NCBI RefSeq assembly: GCF_016918545.1
Contig: NZ_JAFFQC010000002.1
Location: 62,001-126,000 of the forward strand
DNA: 64,000 nucleotides
DNA from: Desulfobulbus alkaliphilus
GTDB taxonomy: Bacteria; Desulfobacterota; Desulfobulbia; Desulfobulbales; Desulfobulbaceae
Direction: 5' to 3'
In this document: positions 7,546 through 16,402 of the stretch, piece by piece
Position numbering within the stretch: the stretch's first letter is position 1
Layout: the number at the start of each line of letters is the position of its first letter
Made by a program: the position numbers and the translations under genes
Notes under the pieces: model-generated
Databases searched by the model: none
What the model saw: the letters and a program-made list of their open reading frames with translations, nothing else
What the model was told of the DNA's origin: nothing

Positions 7546-10092
7546 ATGAACAACGCTTCGCCAGTATCCGGAGAGCATACCTTTCACAAGGCTGAATATG
7601 CGATCCAGGGCATGACCTGCGCCACCTGTGTCAGACGGGTGGAAAACGCCCTGAATGCCCTCGAGGGCGTCCGCAAGGTTGCCGTCAACCTGGCCACGGA
7701 AACTGTGTCAGTGGAATGGGATCCGAAGGTCATCGAACCGGAACAGCTGTTTCAGGCCATACAACAGGCTGGTTACTCGGTGCGCCAAACAACCAGACCG
7801 GACGAGATAGAACTGGCGGTCAAGGGCATGACCTGCGCCGCCTGCGTCAGGCGGGTTGAAAATGCGCTGACAGCCCTGGATGGTGTCCTCCAGGCCTCGG
7901 TGAATCTCGCATCTGAAACCGCCCGGGTCCGGTTTTCCCCGGAACACGTCCAGCAGGATGCCATTGTCCAGGCTATCCGCGACGCAGGGTACGACACCTT
8001 CGAATTCCAGCAAAGCCAGGAATCGGCTACGGAGGTCCAGCGTCGGGAGATGCTGGCCCGACTGGTGGCCATGCGAACCAAACTGCTGCTGGCCGCGGCT
8101 TTTGCCGTCCCTCTGTTCATCGTTTCCATGGGCGAGATGGTCGGCCTGCCCATGCCTGCCCTGCTCAGCCCGCATCATGCGCCGTTCAATTTTGCCCTGC
8201 TTCAATTCCTGCTCACCCTGCCGGTCCTCTGGGCCGGTCGGGAATTCTACGCGCGGGGTTTTCCCAATCTCTGGAATCGCGTCCCTAACATGGATTCACT
8301 GATAGCCGTCGGCACGGGCGCGGCTTTTGTCTACAGCACCTGGAATCTGGTGGAAATAGCGCTGGGACGCGACCCCATGGCTAAGGCCATGGACCTGTAC
8401 TTTGAATCCGCCGCCGTGATCATCACCATGGTCATACTCGGCAGATTTCTAGAGACCCGGTCCAAGGCACGCACCTCGGATGCCATCCGCCAACTGATGG
8501 AACTCGCTCCGAGGACTGCCACCCGTATCCGTGACGGCCACCAGGAAAGCATTGCCCTGGAACAGATCCGTCCGGGTGATGTACTCCTGGTCAGACCCGG
8601 TGAACGTATTCCCGTTGACGGACGGCTTGAGCAAGGCCAGACCAGCGTGGATGAATCCATGCTCACCGGCGAAAGCCTGCCGGTGGATAAAAAACAGGGT
8701 GATGCCCTGATCAGCGGCACCCTCAATGCGCATGGATCGATCCACATGGTGGCCGAACGTATCGGTCGGGATACGGTCCTGGCCAGAATCATCCGGCTTG
8801 TTCAGGAGGCCCAGGGTTCCAAGGCCCCCATCGCCAGCCTGGTGGATCGCCTCAGCCTGTATTTCGTTCCCGCGGTCATTGTTGTGGCCATTTTTTCCGG
8901 CTTATTCTGGTACTTCATCGGCCAGGAACCCTTCACCTTCGCCCTGCGCATCTTCATCGCTGTTCTGGTCATTGCCTGTCCCTGCGCCATGGGCCTGGCT
9001 ACGCCAACGGCGATCATGGTCGGGACAGGACGCGGCGCGCAGCTCGGTGTACTCATCAAAGGTGGCGAGGTACTCGAAACCGCTTGCGGAATACAGGCTG
9101 TGGTCCTGGACAAAACCGGCACCCTGACCCAGGGGCGCCCGGCAATCACCGATATCATCCCGCTCGCCGACCACTCCTTAAGCGCAAACGAACTGTTGCG
9201 CCTGGCCGCCGCCGCCGAATCCCGCTCGGAGCATCCCCTGGCCAAGGCAGTGGTCGCCTCGGCCCGGGAACAGGGTCTGGAAGAACTGTCGGTTGATGAT
9301 TTCGAGTATTTTCCTGGCCAAGGGATCAAGGCCAGGGTGGATGGACGCGACCTGCTTCTGGGCAACCAGCGTTTTCTTCTCCACCACACAGCAACGGAAT
9401 CAGCTTCGGAGCAGGTGCAGTCCAAAGCCGCGGAACTCTCCAGTGCCGGCAAAACCGCCCTATTTATGGCTGTGGACGGCCGGCCCGCGGCTGTACTGGG
9501 CATTGCCGACCGCATCAAGCCCGAGGCTGAGGACGTGGTTGGCGCCTTAAAGGGCCGGGGCCTGCAGGTGGTCATGCTGACCGGCGATAATGCGCAAACA
9601 GCCCAAGCTGTGGCGGCCCAGGCCGGTATCGAAAACCTGCGGGCCGAAGTGCTGCCCGAAAACAAAGCCGAAGAGGTCAAGCGTCTGCAGCAACAGGGCC
9701 TCAAAGTGGCCATGGTCGGCGACGGCATCAATGACGCCCCTGCTCTGGCCCAGGCAGACCTGGGTGTGGCCATGGGCACGGGCATCGATGTGGCCATTGA
9801 ATCCGGAGACATGGTTCTCATGAGCGGAAACCTTGCCGGCCTGGTTACGGCGCTGAACCTGAGTCGGGCCGTGGTCCGCAACATCAAGCAAAACCTGTTC
9901 TGGGCATTTGCCTACAACGTGATGGGTATTCCGGTCGCCGCCGGCCTGCTTTATGCCTTTGGCGGACCGACCCTCAGCCCGATGATCGCCGGCGGAGCCA
10001 TGGCCATGAGTTCGGTTTCCGTGGTCAGCAATGCCTTGCGGCTGCGTTTTTTCAAGCCGGACCTGTCAGTGGCAGGCGGTCGCCATGTTTAA
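7546..10092 (+). CDS. copA: Copper-exporting P1B-type ATPase CopA
   Basis: An 848-residue inner-membrane pump. Two N-terminal heavy-metal-binding domains carry GMTCATC (C25, C28) and GMTCAAC. Eight membrane helices follow, with the CPC ion site in helix 6 (C478-C480), the TGES actuator motif, the phosphorylation motif DKTGTLT (D522), the SEHPLA motif and [11 protein letters not shown] in helix 7 and MxxSS in helix 8 match the Cu(I) subgroup. The family pumps Cu(I) from cytoplasm to periplasm using ATP. Start 7546 (or 7540) is preferred over the upstream in-frame ATG 7474 because AAGGAAG lies at 7533-7539. No copper regulator or chaperone gene is adjacent. Confidence 0.96.
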   Translation: MNNASPVSGEHTFHKAEYAIQGMTCATCVRRVENALNALEGVRKVAVNLATETVSVEWDPKVIEPEQLFQAIQQAGYSVRQTTRPDEIELAVKGMTCAACVRRVENALTALDGVLQASVNLASETARVRFSPEHVQQDAIVQAIRDAGYDTFEFQQSQESATEVQRREMLARLVAMRTKLLLAAAFAVPLFIVSMGEMVGLPMPALLSPHHAPFNFALLQFLLTLPVLWAGREFYARGFPNLWNRVPNMDSLIAVGTGAAFVYSTWNLVEIALGRDPMAKAMDLYFESAAVIITMVILGRFLETRSKARTSDAIRQLMELAPRTATRIRDGHQESIALEQIRPGDVLLVRPGERIPVDGRLEQGQTSVDESMLTGESLPVDKKQGDALISGTLNAHGSIHMVAERIGRDTVLARIIRLVQEAQGSKAPIASLVDRLSLYFVPAVIVVAIFSGLFWYFIGQEPFTFALRIFIAVLVIACPCAMGLATPTAIMVGTGRGAQLGVLIKGGEVLETACGIQAVVLDKTGTLTQGRPAITDIIPLADHSLSANELLRLAAAAESRSEHPLAKAVVASAREQGLEELSVDDFEYFPGQGIKARVDGRDLLLGNQRFLLHHTATESASEQVQSKAAELSSAGKTALFMAVDGRPAAVLGIADRIKPEAEDVVGALKGRGLQVVMLTGDNAQTAQAVAAQAGIENLRAEVLPENKAEEVKRLQQQGLKVAMVGDGINDAPALAQADLGVAMGTGIDVAIESGDMVLMSGNLAGLVTALNLSRAVVRNIKQNLFWAFAYNVMGIPVAAGLLYAFGGPTLSPMIAGGAMAMSSVSVVSNALRLRFFKPDLSVAGGRHV

Positions 10093-10227
10093 GAGAGGAT
10101 AGATACCCTTATTTTTCAAGGCAAATGAGCTCACTGCGTCGACAACAGTGCTTCAACAAACCTGCCTTGCGCTTGCCGAAAAGGGAGATCATGTCACCCA
10201 GTTTTTCTGCAACAAAGCCATCACTCC

Positions 10228-10244
10228 AAAGGGGACAGATTTAT
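10228..10244 (+). repeat. GGGGACAGATTTAT motif upstream of the Y1 transposase
   Basis: The 17-base AAAGGGGACAGATTTAT lies 43 bases before the transposase gene. Similar GGGGACAGATTTATTT strings are often seen next to Y1-type transposase genes in other bacteria, so this may be part of the element's end. No matching copy is seen on the 3' side. Recollection-based, low certainty. Confidence 0.35.
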
Positions 10245-10286
10245 ATTATTCTTGAAGCAATTTCTCCTCTGTGATAATGAGGAGTC

Positions 10287-10982
10287 ATGCCACGACAAGC
10301 CCGTTTCATCCTTGCCAACTATCCGCACCATATCATCCAGCGGGGCCACAACCGGCAAAATGTTTTTTCCGGCAACGACGACTACCTCTATTATCTGGAC
10401 ACTCTCGCGACCTGGAAAACCCAACTGGGATGCAAGGTGTACGCGTATTGCCTGATGGCCAACCATGTCCATCTGGTGATTGATCCTGGTGATACACCCG
10501 AGCACCTTGGCTTGCTCATGAAGCGGCTGGCGGGCAGGCAAACCAGGTATATCAATGCAATACAGAAACGGAGCGGCTCCTTGTGGGAAGGACGATACAA
10601 GTCCAGTCCGGTGCAGACCGATCCCTATCTGCAGACCTGCTGCCGCTATGTGGAACTGAATCCGGTACGGACCGGAATTGTTGACGATCCAGCAGACTAT
10701 CTCTGGTCCAGTTGCCGGGCCAAGGTCCGCTGCAGCAAACAGCCATGGCTGGACCTCGATTCCTTTTACCTGAGCCTGGGGAAATCTGCTGCCCAGCGGG
10801 CACAAAAATATACCGTATGGCTTCAGGAAGCCACACCTGAAACAGAACTGCAACTCATCCGGACAGCAACTCAGCGGGGCCAGCTTATTGGTCATGCATG
10901 GCTTGCCGAAGAACTCTCCAGCAAATTCGACTATCCTCTTGTATTGCGAGGACCGGGGCGCCCGAAAAAAGAAGGGCAATAA
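10287..10982 (+). CDS. REP-associated tyrosine transposase (Y1_Tnp, RAYT)
   Basis: A 231-residue single-strand DNA transposase of the IS200-like HUH class. The family opening (ARFILANYPHHIIQRGHNR), the metal-binding HUH-type motif in ANHVHLVI, the catalytic-tyrosine helix around QTRYINAIQKR and the SLWEGRYKS block are all present; length is normal for RAYTs. These enzymes cut and join REP-type hairpins and are usually single-copy domesticated genes. The start has GAGGA 5 bases upstream. A 5' fragment of the dispersed element begins 20 bases after its stop, but whether the two are linked is not shown. Confidence 0.9.
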   Translation: MPRQARFILANYPHHIIQRGHNRQNVFSGNDDYLYYLDTLATWKTQLGCKVYAYCLMANHVHLVIDPGDTPEHLGLLMKRLAGRQTRYINAIQKRSGSLWEGRYKSSPVQTDPYLQTCCRYVELNPVRTGIVDDPADYLWSSCRAKVRCSKQPWLDLDSFYLSLGKSAAQRAQKYTVWLQEATPETELQLIRTATQRGQLIGHAWLAEELSSKFDYPLVLRGPGRPKKEGQ

Positions 10983-11002
10983 ACCCATCCTTGTCGCACT
11001 CA

Positions 11003-11050
11003 CCTGGATCCGTGAGTGTTCGTCCGTGCGTCATCTTTAACATGGCCGAA
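11003..11050 (+). repeat. 5' fragment of the dispersed element
   Basis: CCTGGATCCGTGAGTGTTCG followed by TCCGTGCGTCATCTTTAACATGGCCG matches the hairpin end of the element for about 45 bases and then loses similarity. It sits between the Y1 transposase and the iron-sulfur CCG gene. Confidence 0.65.
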
Positions 11051-11108
11051 ACCGCCCCTGAAGGTGGTCCATGCGCTCTAGGATAAAAAAATAGAAACGG
11101 AACAGTCG

Positions 11109-12218
11109 ATGACCGGACTGAAGTCCTTTCCGCTGGATCTTTCCAGCCAATTGACAGCGATCAGCACTCAGTGCAGCGAATGCGGTGCCTGTGTCAAATC
11201 CTGCGCCTTTCTCAAACACTACGGCACTCCCTCGGCTATCACCAGAAACCATGATTTCACCCAGGTCTCCTTCCTGGCGATGGCTTACGAATGCAGCCTC
11301 TGTGGGTTGTGTACCGCGGTCTGTCCGGAAAAACTCGAACCCAGCCGACTTTTTCTTACCCTGCGACGCATCTTTGTTGCCGCCGGACATTTTGATCCTT
11401 CGGTCTACCGTACCATTCTCGGCTATGAACACCGCGGTCGATCAAGACTTTTTGCCTATCAAGGACTCCCTGCCGATTGTGATACGGTCTTTTTTCCGGG
11501 CTGCAATCTGCCGGGCAGTCGCATGGCGACCACTCTCCACCTCTACGAGAAGCTCCGCTCAATTATTCCCGCTCTTGGCGTAGTTCTCAATTGCTGCAGC
11601 AAACCCTCCCATGACCTCGGCAGACAGGATCATTTTGAAGCGGTCTTCGGTGAGCTGCGGCACACGCTGCAGGGTCAGGGTGTCCGACGTGTGCTTGTCG
11701 CCTGCCCGAACTGCTATACAATTTTTCATCAGTACGGAGAAGGATTGTCCGTACAGACAATCTACGAGTATTTCGCGGTGGAACCGGGCACCGTACCCTT
11801 CCCCTCAGCCTGGGGAGCAATCAGTGTGCACGATCCCTGCGCCATGCGCAACTCTGAGGGAATCCAGCAGGCGGTCCGGAAGCTGCTCTCCGCCTTTGGC
11901 CTGGAACAAGTAGAAATGAAACACCAGGGCCCAAGAACGCTTTGCTGCGGCGAGGGAGGCATGGTCAGCACTGTACGCCCGGCCTTTGCCGAACGTTGGG
12001 TCAAATTGCGGAGGAAGGAGAGCGGAGGCCGCCGGCTGGTGACCTATTGCGCCGGTTGCTGCGGGTTTCTTGGCAAAACCATGCCAACGGTTCATCTGGC
12101 CGACCTGCTCTGCCAACCCGAGGCAGTTCGACTGGACAAAATCCCAGTGACTCGCCCCCCCTTGACGTACCTGCAACGCCTTCGTCTGAAACGGCGATTG
12201 CAGCAGCTTCTGCGGTGA
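11109..12218 (+). CDS. Iron-sulfur protein with two 4Fe-4S and CCG domains (HdrD/GlpC-like)
   Basis: A 369-residue protein. The N-terminus has two ferredoxin-type cluster motifs, CSECGACVKSC and CSLCGLCTAVCP. The rest holds two cysteine-rich (CCG) domains as in HdrB/HdrD and GlpC, with FFPGCN, NCCSKPSHDLG, CPNCYTIF, HDPCAMR, LCCGEGGM and YCAGCCGF. Such proteins pass electrons between membrane or flavin carriers and thiol/disulfide or quinone partners. No adjacent flavoprotein or membrane subunit is seen, so its partner is unknown. No membrane segment. A basic C-terminal tail follows the second CCG domain. Confidence 0.9.
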   Translation: MTGLKSFPLDLSSQLTAISTQCSECGACVKSCAFLKHYGTPSAITRNHDFTQVSFLAMAYECSLCGLCTAVCPEKLEPSRLFLTLRRIFVAAGHFDPSVYRTILGYEHRGRSRLFAYQGLPADCDTVFFPGCNLPGSRMATTLHLYEKLRSIIPALGVVLNCCSKPSHDLGRQDHFEAVFGELRHTLQGQGVRRVLVACPNCYTIFHQYGEGLSVQTIYEYFAVEPGTVPFPSAWGAISVHDPCAMRNSEGIQQAVRKLLSAFGLEQVEMKHQGPRTLCCGEGGMVSTVRPAFAERWVKLRRKESGGRRLVTYCAGCCGFLGKTMPTVHLADLLCQPEAVRLDKIPVTRPPLTYLQRLRLKRRLQQLLR

Positions 12219-12265
12219 AGTGACAATACACTGGAAAAAATGGGTATAAACATCTCTTATTATCT

Positions 12266-12294
12266 TTGACACAAATTACTCTATATGATAATAA
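12266..12294 (+). promoter_or_regulatory. Candidate sigma70 promoter upstream of the dehydrogenase gene
   Basis: A perfect TTGACA (12266-12271) is followed after 15-17 bases by GATAAT/TAATAA in a locally AT-rich stretch. It would drive the gene at 12491 with a leader of about 190 bases. Seen by eye only. Confidence 0.35.
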
Positions 12295-12490
12295 TTACAG
12301 CTAGTTCAATACAGGCAGGCTTATCTGTTCCAGTAGCAGGCCACGTTACCCTTGAGGATAAAGCCACCAGGCTCGTTGTAGGCTCCGAAAGAAAAAAAAA
12401 TCTGGCACCCCGTCAGCATGCAAACATTAAAAAAAGCAGCTAAACCAGATAATTACATACCCCCGTGATTGGGTACACAGGAAGTACGGT

Positions 12491-13729
12491 ATGACTACAC
12501 CCCGTCCCAGCCTCATTGTCCTTGGCGCATCAGGCGGTGTTGCCCAAGCATTTCTGCAACTCCTGCCCAGTTCCCGCGCTGCACTTTCCACCCTGTATCT
12601 GGTGGATAAAACAGACTCCGTAACTCGCTGTCCGCACGTTCCGCACGCCAGGCTGAACTATCGGTTCATTGAAGCCGATGTCAATACTTCCCTGTCGGGG
12701 CTCCTCGCGCAGGCAGTGGAACGTGATGCCCATGTAATTGTCCTGGACCTCACCGACCAGATTACGCAACCCATCCTCCACACGGCCGATCTCCATGGGG
12801 TACACTACATCAACTGCTCCCTGAATGCCGAAGCAACCACGATGACCGGGTATCTGCCAACTCTGAAAAAGTTTGGCAGAGCATATACAAACGGGGCACA
12901 TATGCTCAGTACAGGTATGAATCCCGGCATTATCAACCATATGGTTCTCGATGTCATCAAACGCTATGGAGTTCCCGAGAGTTATGTTGAATTCGAATAT
13001 GACTCCGCCTTTCCCGCGGTTGATCCCGGCACACCTTTCATCACCTGGTCGAAACGACAATTTTTAGCTGAATCCGTTATCGATTACTCGGGGTACTGTG
13101 GTGAAGGTGGAAAATACCAGGAACTTGATGTTCCTGCCATAGTGCACCCTATCTCCATGGAGCAGTTCCTGCGTCCTATCCTCTCTCTCGACGAATACCC
13201 ATTGGGAATGATTGTCCCCCACGATGAGATTATTTCCCTGTCTCAATACTTTGGCATTCCCGGCCAATTCGTATATGCCGTCCATCCGCTGTCATTGGAG
13301 AGATTGCGCTCCATCTACGCAGCCAGGGGTACTGTGCAAGAATTGGAGCTTACCCTGCTTAACAACATAGACACCCCCCTGCAGGGCTCTGACACAATCG
13401 GGGTGTGGCTGAAGTACAGAGACTATCGAGTCGGCTGCTGGTGCCAGGTCTTCCATAAGGATGTCATCGGCACCAACGCCACATTGTATATGGTTGCGGT
13501 CGGTGTCCTGGCCAGCTTGCTCGAATTTCTCCGGACATATCGCAGCTCGCCCGGGGTATCCAGCGTTGATGATCTGAATACGGAACGGTTACTCGGCACC
13601 GTCAAACGCTACATGCAAATTCATGAACGAATAGAGGATATCTATCCATACCAAATGGTCAATCCTCCGCAGGAAGAAGCATACGCTGCCCCTTCACAAG
13701 GGCGGGAGAAGCAAACCCTGAATCCGTGA
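12491..13729 (+). CDS. Homospermidine synthase/saccharopine dehydrogenase-like protein
   Basis: A 412-residue NAD(P)-dependent enzyme candidate. The N-terminus has a Rossmann motif (VLGASGGVAQA) and the middle has STGMNPGIINHMV and PLGMIVPHDEIISLSQYFG, both close to blocks in homospermidine synthases, which make homospermidine from putrescine and/or spermidine; the broader family also covers saccharopine and carboxynorspermidine dehydrogenases. The exact reaction is inferred only. The last codons and the stop (LNP, TGA) lie inside the terminal repeat of the dispersed element that begins at 13717, so the native C-terminus was replaced or shortened by that insertion. Confidence 0.75.
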   Translation: MTTPRPSLIVLGASGGVAQAFLQLLPSSRAALSTLYLVDKTDSVTRCPHVPHARLNYRFIEADVNTSLSGLLAQAVERDAHVIVLDLTDQITQPILHTADLHGVHYINCSLNAEATTMTGYLPTLKKFGRAYTNGAHMLSTGMNPGIINHMVLDVIKRYGVPESYVEFEYDSAFPAVDPGTPFITWSKRQFLAESVIDYSGYCGEGGKYQELDVPAIVHPISMEQFLRPILSLDEYPLGMIVPHDEIISLSQYFGIPGQFVYAVHPLSLERLRSIYAARGTVQELELTLLNNIDTPLQGSDTIGVWLKYRDYRVGCWCQVFHKDVIGTNATLYMVAVGVLASLLEFLRTYRSSPGVSSVDDLNTERLLGTVKRYMQIHERIEDIYPYQMVNPPQEEAYAAPSQGREKQTLNP

Positions 13730-13934
13730 CGGCTGGACGCTTGTTTTGAATATATCTTGCTGTACTCATCGTATATTTGCAGCGGCCCCCTTGACAAAAC
13801 CTTTCACCAGCCGCCCTTCGCGACGTTCGTCCGCACAACATCTTCATTGTCGTACCCGTCCGATAAATTCTCCTTTCATCGAACGGCCACGAACAGCGAA
13901 GCTGACGCACGGACGAACGTTCACGGATTCAGGT
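13717..13934 (-). mobile_element. MITE-like dispersed element, full copy
   Basis: 218 bp with perfect 13 bp terminal inverted repeats (CCTGAATCCGTGA at the left, its reverse complement at the right). The flanks CAAAC (13712-13716) and TAAAC (13935-13939) match at 4 of 5 bases, a near target duplication. The left end overlaps the 3' end of the dehydrogenase gene and gives it its stop codon. About 140 bases of plain intergenic sequence follow before the zinc-ribbon gene. Confidence 0.92.
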
Positions 13935-14076
13935 AAACGATATCGCAGAAAATTCTGCTGCGTTTCCTTGACATTCGGCACTTTTTTGATTTTCAGCGAC
14001 CTGCCATCCACTCAAACGATATGAACAGAGGGGCTTTCAAGCTGTCCCATTCTTTTTTCCTTTCAGGAGGACCATA

Positions 14077-14241
14077 ATGCAAGACAAGATGATTACCGTA
14101 ACCTGTCCCAAGTGCGGCATCAAAATCACCAACCCAGTCAGTTGGTTTAAAAAACCCGGTGCCTGTTGTCCAGGCTGTCAACTTCGCCTCTCGACCGAGC
14201 GCTTCAAACGGGCAATCGAGGCAGCTGAACAATCCGCGTGA
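14077..14241 (+). CDS. Small zinc-ribbon protein
   Basis: A 54-residue protein with CPKCG (C10, C13) and CCPGC (C30, C31, C34), a four-cysteine zinc ribbon with one extra Cys. CAGGAGG lies 6 bases before ATG 14077, a strong site. It ends 7 bases before the pirin gene, so the two are likely co-transcribed. Function unknown; such small ribbons often bind nucleic acid or protein. Confidence 0.7.
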   Translation: MQDKMITVTCPKCGIKITNPVSWFKKPGACCPGCQLRLSTERFKRAIEAAEQSA

Positions 14242-14248
14242 CAATGAA

Positions 14249-15094
14249 ATGAAAACATATCGCTCAGTCAAACAGGTCGTGGTCGGCAAAGAGACCCGTG
14301 ATGGCGCGGGAGTTAAGCTGGTCCGTGTTTTCAGTAGGCGACACACCCTGGACTTTGATCCGTTTCTGATGATGGACGCCTTTGACAATGATCGACCCGA
14401 GGACTATATCAAAGGATTTCCCTGGCACCCTCATCGAGGCATCGAGACCATCACCTATCTCCTTGAAGGAAATGTGGAACATGGGGACAGCCTGGGCAAC
14501 AAAGGCAATATTTTTGACGGGGACTGCCAATGGATGACCGCGGGAAGCGGAATCATTCATCAGGAAATGCCGCAGCCACCAGGGCGCATGCTGGGTGTAC
14601 AGATCTGGCTCAACCTTGCGGCAAAAGACAAAATGGTGGCACCGGCATATGGAGATATTCTGGCCAAAAACATCCCCTGTATCCAGGATCAGGGATGTGA
14701 AATCAGGCTGGTGGCAGGCGAATACCGGGGAACAACCGGCGCTTTTACGGGCCGCTATGTGCAGCCAAACTTCATGGATGTCATAGTTCCTCCTCAGGGA
14801 ACATGGGCTCTGGAAACGGTACCGGACCATACCTTATACACCTATATTTTCAGTGGGTCCGGATACTTCGATCCTGATATGCAAGCTATCCACGGCCCGA
14901 AAACTGCTCTCCTTTATAACCAGGGTGGCCGGTTCCAGGTAACAACCGCTGATGCACCTCTGCGGTTTATCCTGCTGTCCGCGCCTCGCCTCGATGAACC
15001 AATTGCCTGGGGAGGGCCGATTGTCATGAACACGCAAGACGAATTGGACCAGGCTTTTCGGGAGCTTGAGGAAGGGACTTTTATCAGGAAATAA
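14249..15094 (+). CDS. Pirin family protein
   Basis: A 281-residue bicupin. The metal-site motif of pirins is clear: HPHRGIETITYLLEG, EHGDSLG and GSGIIHQEMP give the three His and one Glu that bind iron. The C-terminal cupin is present with a usual length. Family members act as metal-binding regulators or as quercetin dioxygenases; the role here cannot be fixed. Start at ATG 14249, directly after the zinc-ribbon gene. Confidence 0.93.
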   Translation: MKTYRSVKQVVVGKETRDGAGVKLVRVFSRRHTLDFDPFLMMDAFDNDRPEDYIKGFPWHPHRGIETITYLLEGNVEHGDSLGNKGNIFDGDCQWMTAGSGIIHQEMPQPPGRMLGVQIWLNLAAKDKMVAPAYGDILAKNIPCIQDQGCEIRLVAGEYRGTTGAFTGRYVQPNFMDVIVPPQGTWALETVPDHTLYTYIFSGSGYFDPDMQAIHGPKTALLYNQGGRFQVTTADAPLRFILLSAPRLDEPIAWGGPIVMNTQDELDQAFRELEEGTFIRK

Positions 15095-15095
15095 C

Positions 15096-15122
15096 AGAAA
15101 AAAAAAGGACAACGTCCCTTTC
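15096..15122 (-). terminator. Candidate intrinsic terminator after tRNA-His
   Basis: On the minus strand AAAGGGAC-GTT-GTCCTTT forms a short hairpin with one bulge followed by a run of T (A-run at 15097-15106 on the plus strand). It lies about 70 bases after the tRNA-His 3' end and directly after the pirin stop, so it may serve both strands. Confidence 0.5.
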
Positions 15123-15190
15123 TCCCCTCCTGCGACAATGCACTTTATTGATGCAGGAAGGAAGAAAGGAACGCTGTCCCCTTATAAACC

Positions 15191-15268
15191 TGGGGTGAAC
15201 GATGGGACTTGAACCCACGACCTCCGAGGCCACAACCCGGTGCTACCACCAGCTGAGCTACGTTCACC
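15191..15268 (-). tRNA. tRNA-His (anticodon GTG)
   Basis: The minus strand folds into a full cloverleaf: acceptor GTGAACG paired with CGTTCAC, D-arm GCTCAGC, anticodon loop TTGTGGC with GTG, T-arm with GGTTCAAGTCC, and an encoded CCA end. An extra G at position 15268 pairs with the C before CCA, the G-1:C73 feature found only in tRNA-His. Confidence 0.95.
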
Positions 15269-15495
15269 ATGTTTTTTACGAGGGCTTGTATACCCTTAAG
15301 CTGCTTGTTTGGCAAGGGGAAAGTAGGTTAGTCGCTCCCCTTTACCAGGGCATACAGCCTTTCCCTTGCCGTTGCTGAACCTTTAGAGCGATTCAGACAT
15401 CAGTGGGATAGCAGGGTGGCCGCGTCCGATGGCAAAGATACACAAGCGCGGTCCACCAACACAGGTACAAGCTTCGTTTGCAATCGGTGACGGGA

Positions 15496-16152
15496 TCATG
15501 CGTTGAGCTGCCGCTGACAGTGCTTACAGACATTGGCACGAGCCTTGATCAGTTCAGCGCAATACGGGCACTCCTTGAGAAAATGAGCAGCCAGCACAGC
15601 TTTGATGGCCAGATTGACTTCCTGCTCAAGATGCCCATCGCGGAAGTTATAGTTACGAATTGGTTCGATACAGGCAATATCGTTCAACGGAACCAACAGG
15701 TGAGCCGCCTTTTTTCGGTCTTCGATCCGGACGCCTTCATCAAGCAACACCGCCAACACCGGTTCCAGTTGACCACGCTCGACACAGTGATCCAGGGCCT
15801 CGATGGCCTCCTGTCGCCGCTGATAATCAACATTGCGACGTTTAAGGGCTTCAAGATCGACCACACTGCCGGTAAAGGCCTCCTTGCCCACCACCATCAT
15901 ATTATAATTTTCTTTGGAATTAGGCATCTGCATGTGGCGATACGAACCGACATGGCCGTACTGATTGGAAATATGATCCCATCCGTTGACGAAGAGCGAG
16001 CATTCGTCGTTCAGGCAGATAAACAGGTATTCCGAGCCCCAGCCCAGTCCGTCACCGACATGAACTGGTGGAGCATGACAGAGGGTAAGTGTCTGTTCGC
16101 AATGCGGGCAGGCGTGTTTTTCTTCGATATATTGCAGAACGGTTGACAGCAT
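15496..16152 (-). CDS. Protein with N- and C-terminal zinc ribbons, unknown function
   Basis: A 218-residue protein. Cysteine motifs flank a helical middle: CPHCEQT with a later CLNDEC near the N-terminus, and CPYCAEL plus CKHCQRQL at the end, the last being a double zinc-ribbon tail. The block SNQYGHVGSYRHMQMPNSKENYNMMVVG is typical of a conserved deltaproteobacterial family of unknown role that I recognise only by pattern. AAAGGAG lies 8 bases upstream of ATG 16152, which decides the start against longer in-frame alternatives. Confidence 0.75.
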   Translation of the reverse strand: MLSTVLQYIEEKHACPHCEQTLTLCHAPPVHVGDGLGWGSEYLFICLNDECSLFVNGWDHISNQYGHVGSYRHMQMPNSKENYNMMVVGKEAFTGSVVDLEALKRRNVDYQRRQEAIEALDHCVERGQLEPVLAVLLDEGVRIEDRKKAAHLLVPLNDIACIEPIRNYNFRDGHLEQEVNLAIKAVLAAHFLKECPYCAELIKARANVCKHCQRQLNA

Positions 16153-16244
16153 GATCCGAACTCCTTTGATTATGGTAAAGTTGTGTCTGCCGGTTGTGGC
16201 AAAGGACAGGAAAGGCCGCCGACCGGCAGCTGAAATGGAATAGC

Positions 16245-16346
16245 TCAGCCTACACCGGTGGGTGGCGTCGGGCGGACAAACATGAAAACACACCAGGCAG
16301 CGAAAAGCAGCAACAGGACATAACGGTTTCGTCGTTTGTTGTTCAT
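16245..16346 (-). CDS. Candidate small single-span membrane protein
   Basis: A 33-residue frame (ATG at 16346): a basic start MNNKRRNR, one hydrophobic span (YVLLLLFAAWCVFMFV) and a proline-rich tail. The topology is that of a short membrane protein, and it lies between two same-strand genes. No clear ribosome site is seen, so expression is uncertain. Confidence 0.35.
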   Translation of the reverse strand: MNNKRRNRYVLLLLFAAWCVFMFVRPTPPTGVG

Positions 16347-16402
16347 GGTCTAAAAATAACCATTCACCGGACCCTGGTCAACCGCACTCGAATCTTCACG
16401 CG

